A program made the position numbers and the translations under genes. The notes under the pieces were generated by a model, which was not told where the DNA came from, searched no databases, and saw only the letters and a list, made by a program, of their open reading frames with translations. From the NCBI RefSeq assembly GCF_009928415.1, contig NZ_JAABNN010000004.1:241191-305190 (forward strand): a stretch of DNA of 64,000 nucleotides, written 5' to 3'. Within the stretch, counting starts at the first letter, position 1. Every line of letters starts with the position of its first letter. The DNA is from Bacillus sp. USDA818B3_A. Lineage in GTDB: Bacteria; Bacillota; Bacilli; Bacillales; Cytobacillaceae. This document shows, piece by piece, positions 34,485 to 43,883 of this stretch.

Positions 34485-35033
34485 TTAATGAGCTTCAATC
34501 AAGCCATAACGGCCATCTTTCCGCTTATATACAACATTGGTACGGTTAGTATCAGAATTTGTGAAAACATAGAAGCTGTGGCCAAGCATGTTCATTTGCA
34601 GGATTGCTTCCTCACTGTCCATAGGTTTCAAATCAAAACGCTTGGTCCGGACTAATTCAAGATCTTCATCTTCATAATCGTGAACATCAGGGCTTTCAGG
34701 TGCTGCAAAAGTGAAAGAAGGTTCCCCTTTTTCACGGAATTTACGGTTCACCTTTGTTTTATGCTTACGGATTTGACGCTCAAGTTTGTCAGTGATTAAA
34801 TCAATTGCTGCATACATATCAACATTTGTTTCTTCTGCACGTAAGACTAATTGTGGCAGCGGGATAGTTACTTCTACTTTAGATGATTTATCTTGATTGA
34901 ATTTAAGATTCACGTGTACTGTTGCATCTGGTGCCTCAGTAAAATAGCGCTCTAATTTAGTAATTTTCTTCTCAACATACTCTCTAATTGCTGGAGTAAC
35001 CTCAATGTTTTCGCCACGTACGTTATACTTCAT
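34485..35033 (-). CDS. hpf: Long-form ribosome hibernation promoting factor
   Basis: A 182-residue protein (B. subtilis YvyD 189). The N-terminal S30AE/YfiA domain (to about residue 100) binds the decoding centre. A short linker leads to the C-terminal dimerisation domain (RTKRFDLKPMDSEEAILQMNMLGHSFYVF) that pairs two ribosomes into 100S particles. It has an AGGAGG-type ribosome site and a strong SigH-type promoter upstream, as expected for a stationary-phase gene. Confidence 0.95.
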   Translation of the reverse strand: MKYNVRGENIEVTPAIREYVEKKITKLERYFTEAPDATVHVNLKFNQDKSSKVEVTIPLPQLVLRAEETNVDMYAAIDLITDKLERQIRKHKTKVNRKFREKGEPSFTFAAPESPDVHDYEDEDLELVRTKRFDLKPMDSEEAILQMNMLGHSFYVFTNSDTNRTNVVYKRKDGRYGLIEAH

Positions 35034-35069
35034 GTGGACTCCTCCTTTTGATGGGGCTATGTATTAACA

Positions 35070-35097
35070 ATTCTATTTTACCCTGTTAGATTCCTGC
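35070..35097 (-). promoter_or_regulatory. SigH-type promoter of hpf
   Basis: On the minus strand GCAGGAATC (35089-35097) fits RNAGGAWWW at eight of nine positions. ATAGAAT (35070-35076) fits RNNGAAT fully, and the spacer is 12 bp. B. subtilis yvyD is known to be SigH- and SigB-dependent. Confidence 0.65.
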
Positions 35098-35248
35098 TAA
35101 ATCACGACAGAAATTTTGTCGAATTATTGACAAAAACAACAAGAAAATAGTAACAAAGGTAGATACAATTATTGACATGACATTATTCATTTATCTAAAA
35201 TGAATGGTTATTCATATATTTATTGTATTATTTTGGAGGACAATTTGC

Positions 35249-35274
35249 CACTAAAATACCCTGGGAATAGGTTA
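35249..35274 (+). promoter_or_regulatory. Possible SigK-type promoter of the cotF-like gene
   Basis: CACT (35249-35252) as -35 and AATAGGTTA (35266-35274) as -10 resemble the SigK pattern (AC and CATANNNTA). Predicted start of RNA is about 27 nt before the ATG. The expectation from a spore-coat product makes it plausible. Confidence 0.35.
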
Positions 35275-35307
35275 CAGTGATGTGAACACGAATGGAGGAT
35301 GCAAAAC

Positions 35308-35805
35308 ATGGAACAGGAAAATAGAAAAGCCCTTGCCTGGCATGAAACCTTGGAATTACATGAGTTAGTGGCATTCCAGTCGGTTGGATTAATGAAACTT
35401 AAAATGTCCATTAAAATGGTTAACGACCCTGAGCTAAAAGAATTATACAGAATGTGTATTCAAGACCTTGAAAAAAATCTAAAAGAGTTGCTGAAGTATT
35501 ATCCTTCTGCTCCAGTCGATCAAACTCGTGAAGAGGAAGAGATCCGCGAAGATATCGGCTTTTTTGCTGCAGACCTGTTAGCCTTATCAAAAACAATGGT
35601 ACGTAATCTGGCAATCGCCATTACCGAAACAGCTACCCCAGCTTTACGCAAAACATTCACCAACCAGCTGATGGGCGCCATTCAAGGGCATGAAAGAGTC
35701 TTTAGCTATATGCACAAGCATGGATACTATCCAGCCTACGATTTAGCTCTTTTACTCGGACATGATATTGAAAATGCACAAAAAGCACTAAAAATGAGAT
35801 TCTAA
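35308..35805 (+). CDS. CotF-like spore coat protein
   Basis: A 165-residue protein of the coat F family. The opening (RKALAWHETLELHELVAFQSVGLMKLK) and the central AIAITETATPALRK segment match B. subtilis CotF as I recall it (160 residues). It is helical, acidic and soluble, and probably adopts a ferritin-like bundle. ATG 35308 is preferred: GGAGG abuts the earlier ATG at 35299 but lies 9 nt from this one. It is divergent from hpf and convergent with comFC. Confidence 0.85.
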   Translation: MEQENRKALAWHETLELHELVAFQSVGLMKLKMSIKMVNDPELKELYRMCIQDLEKNLKELLKYYPSAPVDQTREEEEIREDIGFFAADLLALSKTMVRNLAIAITETATPALRKTFTNQLMGAIQGHERVFSYMHKHGYYPAYDLALLLGHDIENAQKALKMRF

Positions 35806-35809
35806 TGCG

Positions 35810-35873
35810 GAGGCGGGGAGGCAGCTACCTAGAGATCGTAAAAGACTGGATGCTCTCGGCCCCCGCCTCTTTT
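35810..35873 (+). terminator. Long hairpin after the cotF-like gene, inside comFC end
   Basis: GAGGCGGGG (35810-35818) and CCCCGCCTC (35861-35869) form a perfect 9-bp stem with a 42-nt loop that contains the comFC stop codon. TTTT follows on the plus strand. The loop is long, so efficiency is uncertain. Confidence 0.4.
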
Positions 35874-36541
35874 AACAGTTTGGCTCCATGTCTCAGTGTG
35901 GAGCCGGTTGTATAGATGTCATCGATTAATAAGATCTTTTTGCCTTCGATCTCAGCATCAGGATTGATTTTGAAAACTTGCGGAATATGGATCCGCTCTG
36001 CTCTTGATTTTTTGGACTGTTTTTCGGAATGGATGCGCGTGAGGATTCCAGCTGGAGTCAATCCGGCAAATGTTAGAACCGCTGCTGCCTGATTAAATCC
36101 GCGCTCATACAGCCGTTCATCGCTTAGAGGAATCGGAACAAGCAGGTCGGGAACAATTCGGGAGATTTCTTTTTTAAAATGTTCAGCAAATATCTTTGCC
36201 AATACATAATCGCCGCGAAATTTGTATGTGGCGATCAGTTCTTTTAAAAAATCATTGTAGACATAAAGAGAGTGGTTTTTTTCAAGGAACCCCTGCCATT
36301 CAAGGTTCTCCTCCCAGCGAGTACAATCATGGCATAGATCGCCATCACGGAAGGATTCTGGTAAATCGTGAAACGGCCGGGCACAGATCCGGCAGGTTTC
36401 CCCTTCAATTTTTTCAAGCTTCCCTTCGCAAGCTGGGCACAGGAGCGGTTCTTTTTCTTTTGAAAATAGCGCCACCCAGCCAATGACTGGCACGATGGTG
36501 GTATGGCAATAGAGACAGCGGTCCTCTTGAAATATACTCAT
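35825..36541 (-). CDS. comFC: ComFC, phosphoribosyltransferase-like competence protein
   Basis: A 238-residue late competence protein. Four CxxC pairs at the N-terminus (CLYC, CPAC, CRIC, CHDC) form a zinc domain. The C-terminal PRTase domain has the PRPP loop KILLIDDIYTTGSTL. ComFC acts with the helicase ComFA in uptake of single-stranded DNA. Its ATG overlaps the comFA stop (4 nt), so they are coupled; comFB is missing between them. Confidence 0.93.
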   Translation of the reverse strand: MSIFQEDRCLYCHTTIVPVIGWVALFSKEKEPLLCPACEGKLEKIEGETCRICARPFHDLPESFRDGDLCHDCTRWEENLEWQGFLEKNHSLYVYNDFLKELIATYKFRGDYVLAKIFAEHFKKEISRIVPDLLVPIPLSDERLYERGFNQAAAVLTFAGLTPAGILTRIHSEKQSKKSRAERIHIPQVFKINPDAEIEGKKILLIDDIYTTGSTLRHGAKLLKEAGAESIQSFTISR

Positions 36542-38043
36542 TTTGCTTCCCCCTGCGCATCAAGTAAGCCTTTTTTAAATCCTTCTCGATTCATAGTAAT
36601 AATTTGTTTTTTCGCCTTTAGCATTTCTTCGGTTTTTCCGTAATGGAAAAAGGACACGACACCCTTTGGGTGATCCTTGCTCCGCCCTGCCCTGCCGGCT
36701 ATTTGAACGAGAGCACTTTCGGTAAAAATAGAGTCCTCGGCACCCACTACTGCCACATCGATATTCGGAAAAGTAACGCCTCGTTCAAGGATGGTGGTAG
36801 TGAGCAGCATGGGAATATCCTTGTTGCGCATTTTTTGAACCTTGTTTTTTCGGTCAGGATCTTCGGCGTGGACCGCCTCAATTGCCGGATGCAGCTGACG
36901 CAGGATTTTCAGGGCTTTTTCCATTAGTGGAATATGTGAAAAAAAGACTAACGTCTGCTTGCCTGATTGAATTCGTTTTTTAATCCAATGAATGATATTT
37001 GGGGGCAGTTTTCCCTTTTGAAGCTGTTTTTGCCAGTTGCCGCACCATACAAATTCCGGGACGGGCAGCGGTTTGCGATGGAAACGGGCCGGAATGGTGG
37101 TATAAGCCCTTTTGCCAGTTAGGCATTCTCGCTGCCATTTAGTATTGGGTGTTGCCGTGAGATAGATCATTGCCGATTCTGGTTTGCGCGCATGAATGGC
37201 CGCATGCTGGAGTGATTCCTCTGCTGTATACGGAAAGGCGTCGACTTCATCTAAAATGACCGCATCGAATGCATGATAAAACCGGAGGAGTTGATGGGTT
37301 GTGGCGATGGTTAATGGTGCATATAGATGACGGTCTTCACTTCCTCCGTAAAGGGATGCGATGGGAATTTCAGGAAAGGCTGCTTTTAATCTCGGGGTCA
37401 GTTCTAGGACGACATCTGTTCTTGGGGTGCTTATGCATATTCTTTTGTCTGCGGCGAGGGCGGACGCAATTCCAGCAAATAGTACCTCCGTTTTACCTGC
37501 GCCGCATACAGCCCATACCAGGTGCTCTTGATTTTGACGGATGGCCTCGACGACCTGGACAGATGCTGTTTTTTGTCCTCCAGAAAGGGAGCCTTGCCAT
37601 GCCATGATTTGATCAGGGAGTTGGATTACCGGGGGCGGGCCATTCCAGCCAATGAGCGGGGTGCATTCGCTGATTCTTCCCATCATGAGGCATTTGCGGC
37701 AGTATAGACAATTTTCTTTACATCGGGCGCATGGAAAGGTGGCAAACCACTGGGGGTCCTTGTTTCCGCACCGGGCGCAGATGGGTTGTTTACCGTTTTT
37801 GTTGATTCCTTTTCGGTAGGTAACATATCCATTTTGGTAATGTTCTTGAATTTCAGTCAGTTCGAATGGTAGGTCATCTAAAAGAAGCTGTTTGCCGGTT
37901 AGAAAGTGCTGCAAATCCTTGTTGTAGGCGTATAATGGATTGGGCTCAGGCTGTGGGATGGTTGGGAGGTTTGAGATTGGAAAGGAATGATCGTTTGTTG
38001 ACATGCTTGGGATGATTAGCTGGTCTTTTAAGATAAATCGCAA
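36538..38043 (-). CDS. comFA: ComFA, DNA-uptake ATPase/helicase
   Basis: A 501-residue DEAD-box ATPase that drives transforming DNA into the cytosol. A four-Cys zinc domain (CARCGNKD and CLYCRKC) precedes Walker A AVCGAGKTE, the DEVDAF Walker B, the ITLTATP-type motif III (IYLTATPN) and motif VI (QIAGRAGRS). B. subtilis ComFA is 463 residues; the extra length is at the N-terminus. It starts 6 nt after the NERD gene and overlaps comFC. Confidence 0.94.
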   Translation of the reverse strand: MRFILKDQLIIPSMSTNDHSFPISNLPTIPQPEPNPLYAYNKDLQHFLTGKQLLLDDLPFELTEIQEHYQNGYVTYRKGINKNGKQPICARCGNKDPQWFATFPCARCKENCLYCRKCLMMGRISECTPLIGWNGPPPVIQLPDQIMAWQGSLSGGQKTASVQVVEAIRQNQEHLVWAVCGAGKTEVLFAGIASALAADKRICISTPRTDVVLELTPRLKAAFPEIPIASLYGGSEDRHLYAPLTIATTHQLLRFYHAFDAVILDEVDAFPYTAEESLQHAAIHARKPESAMIYLTATPNTKWQRECLTGKRAYTTIPARFHRKPLPVPEFVWCGNWQKQLQKGKLPPNIIHWIKKRIQSGKQTLVFFSHIPLMEKALKILRQLHPAIEAVHAEDPDRKNKVQKMRNKDIPMLLTTTILERGVTFPNIDVAVVGAEDSIFTESALVQIAGRAGRSKDHPKGVVSFFHYGKTEEMLKAKKQIITMNREGFKKGLLDAQGEAK

Positions 38044-38049
38044 ATGTGG

Positions 38050-39057
38050 TCACCCTTTTAGTTTTTTTTCTATTAAAATATAACTTTTGTTATCAGGCCA
38101 TTGATGATAGACCCTTTTCTTGGTATGTCCTGATGTTGGCAGGTCAAGGGCTATGAGCTTTTTTTGTGTGATGTTTGCTGAAGGAAGATGGAGGATTTTC
38201 TGACATTCTCGATTAGTGATGGTAGGTTTAACTAGGAGAAAATGGTCATTAATCGTTTCTATATGCCCATCTCTCGACTTCGAGCCGCATTTGATGCATA
38301 TCCATTTGCCTTTTTGATATTCCATGGGGATGTGTTTACAACTAGAGCACTGAACCCCTTGGATAGGCTCTGTTTCTGTTAGTTCGTATTCTTTTAGAAT
38401 ATCTATTTGTTTAGGCGTGTGTTTACTTAAGAGAAAATTGGCTATTTCAATCATTTCTGGCGTTTGTATTTTTACTTGTTTGTAGCGATTTTCGCTGTTC
38501 TCAATTTTATTAAATAGGTCCCTGCCTTTACAGATCCTTGTTAGGTCCGTACCTGTACCGCTGGTTTTTAAGATGGTCCGGTTCGAGCTTTTAAAAAAAA
38601 TAAGGTAATCGATGGGGAGCAAATGGAGGTTATGCAGGATGAGCCATCTTCCTAGAAGGGATTGCAGTCGGCGGCATTGGATGCGCGGGTCTTCGAAGGA
38701 TTCTTCTGTTCCATCTGGATTGGTTCGGATGAGTTGGTTGAAGATATTGTCAAAGTATAATGTTCCGATGATGTTTTTTGCTTCGATGATTTGGATATAA
38801 GTTTGTGTGAGTATTAGGGTGTCGATTTGAAAATGGATGCCGTGGAGTTGCAGCTGGAGGTCGTGGAGGATGTAGTATTTTTCTGATGGCAGTTCTTTTA
38901 GATAGTTGGCTAGTGCGGCTTCTCCCCAATAGCCTGCCCATCTTCTGGCGAGTTCTTTTTCGATTACGGGGTATTTGGGATGATTTGGTTTGAGGTATTT
39001 TTTTAGGATTTCGGTCAAGATGAGTCTTCTAGGGAGGGTTAGTTCTTTGATCACCAC
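38050..39057 (-). CDS. NERD-domain protein (nuclease-related), comF-linked
   Basis: A 335-residue protein with an N-terminal NERD domain. The predicted nuclease-type residues are in GIHFQIDTLIL (Asp) and QIIEAKN (Glu-x-Lys), with GEAALANYL upstream. A C-terminal zinc ribbon (CSSCKHIP and CIKCGSKS) probably binds DNA. Start is GTG at 39057 after AAGGAG. The 6-nt gap to comFA indicates one operon with the competence genes; a role in processing incoming DNA is inference. It is absent from the B. subtilis comF operon. Confidence 0.83.
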   Translation of the reverse strand: MVIKELTLPRRLILTEILKKYLKPNHPKYPVIEKELARRWAGYWGEAALANYLKELPSEKYYILHDLQLQLHGIHFQIDTLILTQTYIQIIEAKNIIGTLYFDNIFNQLIRTNPDGTEESFEDPRIQCRRLQSLLGRWLILHNLHLLPIDYLIFFKSSNRTILKTSGTGTDLTRICKGRDLFNKIENSENRYKQVKIQTPEMIEIANFLLSKHTPKQIDILKEYELTETEPIQGVQCSSCKHIPMEYQKGKWICIKCGSKSRDGHIETINDHFLLVKPTITNRECQKILHLPSANITQKKLIALDLPTSGHTKKRVYHQWPDNKSYILIEKKLKG

Positions 39058-39143
39058 GATAGATCACTCCTTTTTTCTTTATAATTCTACAAAAAAGGAA
39101 AGATTCCTACAGGATTTTTAATTTTTTTAATGGTGGCGTTTTT

Positions 39144-40010
39144 CTATGATCTTTTTAAAATACTAACCTGGTTGGACTTCGTTTTGATTCCGCCAGTTTG
39201 CAGCAGATTTCCGCCGGTTTTTAATTTTTTTCTGCCGACTCTCTCATTATTTCCGCGCACTATTCTCTTTTTCCCGCCGCTTTCCTCATTATTTCCGCTA
39301 ACCCTCTTTTTCTATGACCTTTTTATGTAATAAACCAGTTTGGCCTTCGCTTCGATTCCGCCAGTTTGTAGCGGATTTCCGCCGACTTTTGATTTTTTTC
39401 CGCCGACTCTCTCGTTATTTCCGCGTACTTTTCACTTTTTTTCACCACTTTTCCCATTATTTCCGCCTACCCTCTTAATCTATGACCTTTTTATGTAATA
39501 AACCAGCCCGCACTTCGCTTCGATTCCGCCAGTTTGCAGCGGATTTCCGCCGGTTTTTGATTTTTTTCCGCCAACTCTCTCATTATTTCCGCGTACTTTT
39601 CACTTTTTTTCGCGTACTTTTCACTTTTTTCCGCCACTTCTCCCATAATTTCCGCCAACTCTCTTTTTCTATGACCTTTTTAATTACAAAACCAGCCCGC
39701 ACTTCGCTTTGATTTCGCCAGTTTCCAGCGGATTTCCGCTGACTTTTGATTTTTTTCCGCCGACTCTCTCATTATTTCCGCGTACTTTTCACTTTTTTCC
39801 GCCACTTTCTCCATTATTTCCGCCAACTCTCTTTTTCTATGACCTTTTTAAGTAATAAACCAGCCCGCACTTCGCTTCGATTCCGCCAGTTTGCAGCGGA
39901 TTTCCGCCGGTTTTTGATTTTTTTCCGCCGACTCTCTCATTATTTCCGCATACTTTTCACTTTTTTCCGCCTCTTCCCCCATTATTTCCGCCAACCCCAA
40001 TCTCCCGCCG
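39144..40010. repeat. 168-bp tandem array with 21-bp sub-repeats
   Basis: The phrase CTATGACCTTTTT (CTATGATC in the first) recurs at 39144, 39312, 39480, 39669 and 39837, steps of 168, 168, 189 and 168. Within each unit TTCCGC recurs every 21 bp in runs of five or six, and 168 and 189 are 8 and 9 times 21. The longer unit has one extra 21-bp block. This fills the 1-kb gap between the NERD gene and degV. Each unit has an in-frame stop, so no protein is proposed. Confidence 0.92.
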
Positions 40011-40011
40011 C

Positions 40012-40048
40012 AAAACAAAAAAACCATCCCGGCCAAAGGCCGGAATGG
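40012..40048 (-). terminator. Terminator of degV
   Basis: CCATCCCGGCC (40024-40034) pairs with GGCCGGAATGG (40038-40048) with one mismatch and an AAA loop. TTTTTTTGTTTTG follows in the minus direction. Confidence 0.85.
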
Positions 40049-40064
40049 CAGCTAACTTAAAATC

Positions 40065-40904
40065 TTATCTTTTCATCCAGCCCATACCCATCGCACCCTC
40101 ACCCAAATGAGTGCCGATCACAGCGCCAAAATACCCAATCACAAAATCCACATTTGGATACAAAGCAGACAGCTCCTGACGCCACTCCTCTGCTTCCTCC
40201 TCACGATTCGCGTGGATAATAACCGCCCGGTAATCCCCGCCGCCGGAAACATCCTCTCCAAGTAAATCAACAATCCGTTTCAAAGCCTTCTTCCGTGTGC
40301 GGATTTTTTCAAACGGTACAATCACCTTATTTTCAAAATGCAGCAAAGGTTTCACCTGAAGCAAACTGCCAATAAAAGCCTGGGCACTCGACAACCGGCC
40401 GCCCCGCTGGAGATTAGATAAATCATCCACCATGAAATATGCACGGGCCGACTTCTGCAAGTCCGACAACCGGCTCATAATCACCTCAGCCGGCTCCCCG
40501 CGCCCAGCCATCTCAGCCGCCTCCAGCGCATAAAACCCTTGGACCATACAGCTGATTTCTGAATCAAACGGATAAACCTTAATTCCCTCAACCATTGTGC
40601 CAGCCGTGACCGCCCCTTGATACGTGCCGCTGATTCCGCTCGATAAATGAACACAGATTACTGCATCATAACCGGACGAAAGCTCCTCAAACAGCTCCAC
40701 GAACTTCCCAATCGGCGGCTGGGAAGTGGTTGGCAAATCTTTTGTTTTTATCTCATCATAAAACGCATTAGCGCTTAAATCCTCTTCTTCTTGATAAACC
40801 TCTGTCCCGAAAATGACATTTAACGAGATCATATGTATATTCCATTTTTCACGCAATTCCTTCGGTATGTACGCGGTGCTATCCGTGACAATTGCCGTTT
40901 TCAT
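40065..40904 (-). CDS. degV: DegV family fatty-acid-binding protein
   Basis: A 279-residue DegV-fold protein (B. subtilis DegV about 281), binding fatty acids for FakA-type kinases in relatives. Signatures are IVTDSTAYIP at the N-terminus, LPTTSQPPIGKF, HLSSGISGTY and the C-terminal GAVIGTHLGEGAMGMGW. It follows degU by 95 nt. A 15-bp palindrome TTGTATATGATACAA (40942-40956) in that gap could be an operator. Confidence 0.92.
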   Translation of the reverse strand: MKTAIVTDSTAYIPKELREKWNIHMISLNVIFGTEVYQEEEDLSANAFYDEIKTKDLPTTSQPPIGKFVELFEELSSGYDAVICVHLSSGISGTYQGAVTAGTMVEGIKVYPFDSEISCMVQGFYALEAAEMAGRGEPAEVIMSRLSDLQKSARAYFMVDDLSNLQRGGRLSSAQAFIGSLLQVKPLLHFENKVIVPFEKIRTRKKALKRIVDLLGEDVSGGGDYRAVIIHANREEEAEEWRQELSALYPNVDFVIGYFGAVIGTHLGEGAMGMGWMKR

Positions 40905-40941
40905 AAAAAAGTACCATCCTTGTCTTCTGAACTACCCTTTA

Positions 40942-40956
40942 TTGTATATGATACAA
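40942..40956. promoter_or_regulatory. Palindrome upstream of degV
   Basis: TTGTAT-ATG-ATACAA is a perfect 6-bp inverted repeat 38 nt upstream of the degV start. The T-run lies on the wrong side for a terminator in the sense direction, so an operator is more likely. Confidence 0.3.
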
Positions 40957-40999
40957 CAAAAAAAGAACACACCGTAAAGGCATGCTCCCTGAAAAATAA

Positions 41000-41689
41000 T
41001 TATCTCACTTCGACCCAGCCATTTTTAATCGCAGAAACCACTGCCTGGGTACGGTCATTTACATTCATTTTTTGTAAAATATTACTTACATGGTTTTTAA
41101 CCGTCTTTTCACTGATAAACAATGATTCACCAATACCACGGTTGCTTTTCCCGTCCGCGAGCATTTGCAGTACTTCACATTCACGGCGGGTTAATAGATG
41201 TAATGGACGGCGTATTTCAAGTGTTGGAACATAGCCGCCGCCTCCTGAGCCGCCTGTCGTCGCAGCAAGTTTGCGATATTCATTGACGAGGTTGTGTGTC
41301 ACTTTTGGATGTAGGTAAGACCCGCCATCGGCAACAACGCGGACTGCCTCAATCAGAGCATCGGCATCCATTTCTTTTAACAAGTAACCGCAGGCACCTG
41401 TTTTTAACGCATGAGTAACATAATTTTCATCATCGTGTATCGATAAAATAATAATTTTCGTATTAGGGTATTGTTCAACCAATTCTCTGGTTGCCTCGAC
41501 ACCATTCATTCCTGGCATGTTGATATCCATAATGACAACATCAGGCTGGTGTTGTTCGACAATTTTTAAAGCCTCCGTGCCGTCATCGCCCTCGGCCACC
41601 ACTTGGAATGACTTTTCAAATTCTAGTATTCTTTTAACCCCTTCTCTGAAAAGCTGGTGATCATCGATTATCGCAATTTTGGTCGTCAT
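41000..41689 (-). CDS. degU: DegU response regulator
   Basis: A 229-residue NarL/LuxR-type regulator, same length as B. subtilis DegU. The receiver domain has the phospho-accepting Asp in [13 protein letters not shown] (near residue 56). The C-terminal HTH ([36 protein letters not shown]) is typical. It controls exoenzymes, competence, motility and biofilm genes. It follows degS by 49 nt. Confidence 0.96.
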   Translation of the reverse strand: MTTKIAIIDDHQLFREGVKRILEFEKSFQVVAEGDDGTEALKIVEQHQPDVVIMDINMPGMNGVEATRELVEQYPNTKIIILSIHDDENYVTHALKTGACGYLLKEMDADALIEAVRVVADGGSYLHPKVTHNLVNEYRKLAATTGGSGGGGYVPTLEIRRPLHLLTRRECEVLQMLADGKSNRGIGESLFISEKTVKNHVSNILQKMNVNDRTQAVVSAIKNGWVEVR

Positions 41690-41738
41690 TTTGGTACTCC
41701 CCCTTATTTCAATTCTAACATTTGTCGCAAAAAATTCT

Positions 41739-42881
41739 TTAGTTAATTAGTGGAACACGAATCAGTACAGATGTCCCCTTGCCCATTTTTGAATCGTAAG
41801 TAATTTCACCTTCAAGCAAATCGACACGCTCTCGCATCCCGATCATCCCAAAGGATTCAGGTTTCTTAATCGAGGTATCAAATCCAACACCGTTATCCTT
41901 GATAAGAACAGTGATTTCAGAATTGGTTATTTCCATTCGGACTTTAATTTCACAGGCATTGGCATGCTTAAGTGCATTTTGGACAGACTCCTGGATCATA
42001 CGGAACAATGCTACCTCATATTTTGTAGGAAGCCTGCGTTCTTGGCCAATATTAACAAAATCGATCCTCGAGTGGTTATGATATTCTTCGATGGTTTGTA
42101 AATATTTTCTTAGGGTAGGGACAAGTCCCAAATCATCAAGTGCCATCGGACGGAGGTCATATATAATTCTTCGGACCTCATAAAGCGCGGCACGCACCAT
42201 TTTTTTATAACTATGCATCTCCGCAAATGCCTCATCCGGACCTTGATCCCTATAAACACGTTCAATCAGATCAGAACGCATAATGACATTGGCCAGCATC
42301 TGGGCTGGACCATCGTGAATCTCCCGGGACAAACGTTTCCGTTCCTCTTCCTGAGCTTCAATAATTTTTAATCCAAAGTCTTGTTTGGCTTTCGCTGTTT
42401 CAAGTACTTCCCCTACCTGTTTTAAATCACTTGTCAAGTAATTCATCACAACAGAAATTTGGGAAATAAGCTGGTCGGCGCGGTCGATCGTGTCGTTTAA
42501 CCCTATGAGCCTGCGCTCTAAATCATCCCTTTTCTCTAACAATTGTTTCTTATACTGCCAATTGATGGAGAGGTCCATTTGCAGCTGGTGGGCTTTTTCA
42601 TATGCCTCACGAACTTCTTCTTCGGTATAATGTTTAAAATTCATACTTACTTCAGACAGCATGAGGCGGGCTTGATGAACTTGGTCCTCGAGTTGGTTTC
42701 CCTCTTCAATAAGCTTAACCATCATTTCCTTGATATTCCGAAGCTCCGTTGTCATACTTTCGTAATCTTGACGGCACTGTTCGCCAATACGGAAAATATC
42801 TCCCTTGCTGTTTGTGACTCTGTCAATCATCTCTTCACGAATTTCATCAATGGACGACGTATTGAATTGTTTTAGTTTCAT
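41739..42881 (-). CDS. degS: DegS sensor histidine kinase
   Basis: A soluble kinase of 380 residues without transmembrane segments. The N-terminal sensor half is coiled coil (about residues 1-175). The phospho-accepting His is in [16 protein letters not shown], and the HATPase_c domain has [11 protein letters not shown] and [15 protein letters not shown]. DegS phosphorylates DegU. It is the first gene of degS-degU, divergent from yvyE. Confidence 0.95.
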   Translation of the reverse strand: MKLKQFNTSSIDEIREEMIDRVTNSKGDIFRIGEQCRQDYESMTTELRNIKEMMVKLIEEGNQLEDQVHQARLMLSEVSMNFKHYTEEEVREAYEKAHQLQMDLSINWQYKKQLLEKRDDLERRLIGLNDTIDRADQLISQISVVMNYLTSDLKQVGEVLETAKAKQDFGLKIIEAQEEERKRLSREIHDGPAQMLANVIMRSDLIERVYRDQGPDEAFAEMHSYKKMVRAALYEVRRIIYDLRPMALDDLGLVPTLRKYLQTIEEYHNHSRIDFVNIGQERRLPTKYEVALFRMIQESVQNALKHANACEIKVRMEITNSEITVLIKDNGVGFDTSIKKPESFGMIGMRERVDLLEGEITYDSKMGKGTSVLIRVPLIN

Positions 42882-43113
42882 TTCTTTGCCTCCAGGGTTT
42901 TCCCTTTAGGTTCTTAACGTATTTTATCTTGAAATTTAGGTAATGGCGAACCTTAACACTTATATTGACCTTCCACTAGGGTGAAAGTAATATAATGATA
43001 GTGTTACAATAAATTTATACTATTGAACCATTACTATTATATCATTCGAACGTTACTTCTGTATTAAAGGTATATTACAACAATATTTTATTAACTAATG
43101 AAAGGAAATATTA

Positions 43114-43758
43114 ATGATGCTTTCTTGTTACCTAACTGTAAAAAAGACAGGCGAACATGAGATTACGATCCAAAAATCCCGTTTTATCGCTCATATAACA
43201 AGAGCGGAAACCGAAACGGAAGCGACGGAATTCATCCAGGCCATAAAAAAACAGCATTGGGATGCGACCCATAATTGCTCGGCCTATTTGATTGGCGAGC
43301 ATGACCAAATTCAGAAAGCGAATGACGATGGTGAACCAAGCGGAACAGCCGGTGTACCGATCCTAGAAGTATTAAAAAAACGAAAACTAAAGGACACAGC
43401 AGTCGTTGTCACACGGTACTTTGGAGGTATTAAGTTAGGAGCGGGAGGTCTGATCCGTGCTTACGGCAAAGCCACTTCAGAAGGTCTTGATGCAGTTGGC
43501 ATTGTGGAAAGAAAACTTTCCCAAATTGTTCATGCCAAATTTGATTATACCTGGCTTGGGAAAATTGAGAAAGAACTTCGTGCCGCCAAATATACGATTA
43601 AAGAAATCCATTACTTAGACACGGTTGAAGTAGAAACCTATGTTGACGAAAGCCAGGTACAGGTCTTCAAGGACTGGATGATCGAGCTTACCAATGGCCA
43701 GTGCACCCTGAATCTTGGTGATACCGTTTATCTCGAGGATGATTACATCCGCGAATAA
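43114..43758 (+). CDS. yvyE: YvyE, IMPACT/UPF0029 family protein
   Basis: A 214-residue protein of the YigZ/IMPACT family (B. subtilis YvyE about 217). The N-terminal domain has NDDGEPSGTAGVPILE and VTRYFGGIKLGAGGLIRAYG; the C-terminal part is the DUF1949 domain. The family has been linked to translation control, but its bacterial role is not settled. Two consecutive ATG codons (43114, 43117) follow AAAGGAA. Confidence 0.92.
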   Translation: MMLSCYLTVKKTGEHEITIQKSRFIAHITRAETETEATEFIQAIKKQHWDATHNCSAYLIGEHDQIQKANDDGEPSGTAGVPILEVLKKRKLKDTAVVVTRYFGGIKLGAGGLIRAYGKATSEGLDAVGIVERKLSQIVHAKFDYTWLGKIEKELRAAKYTIKEIHYLDTVEVETYVDESQVQVFKDWMIELTNGQCTLNLGDTVYLEDDYIRE

Positions 43759-43883
43759 ATAATATTCTCAGTACTATTATAGTACTATTTACCGGTACAA
43801 ACAATTGGGAAAAAAAGCGGAAGACCTCTTGACCAAGGATGTGCTGGACAATCCTCACAATGTAATTCATGAATTAAATAATT

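Noticed and set aside
39482..40060. Plus-strand repeat proteins (76 and 104 residues) in the 39-kb array
   Set aside because: They arise only because the repeat unit is a multiple of three; no ribosome site is present, the composition is Phe/Arg-rich, and stops recur once per unit on the other strand.
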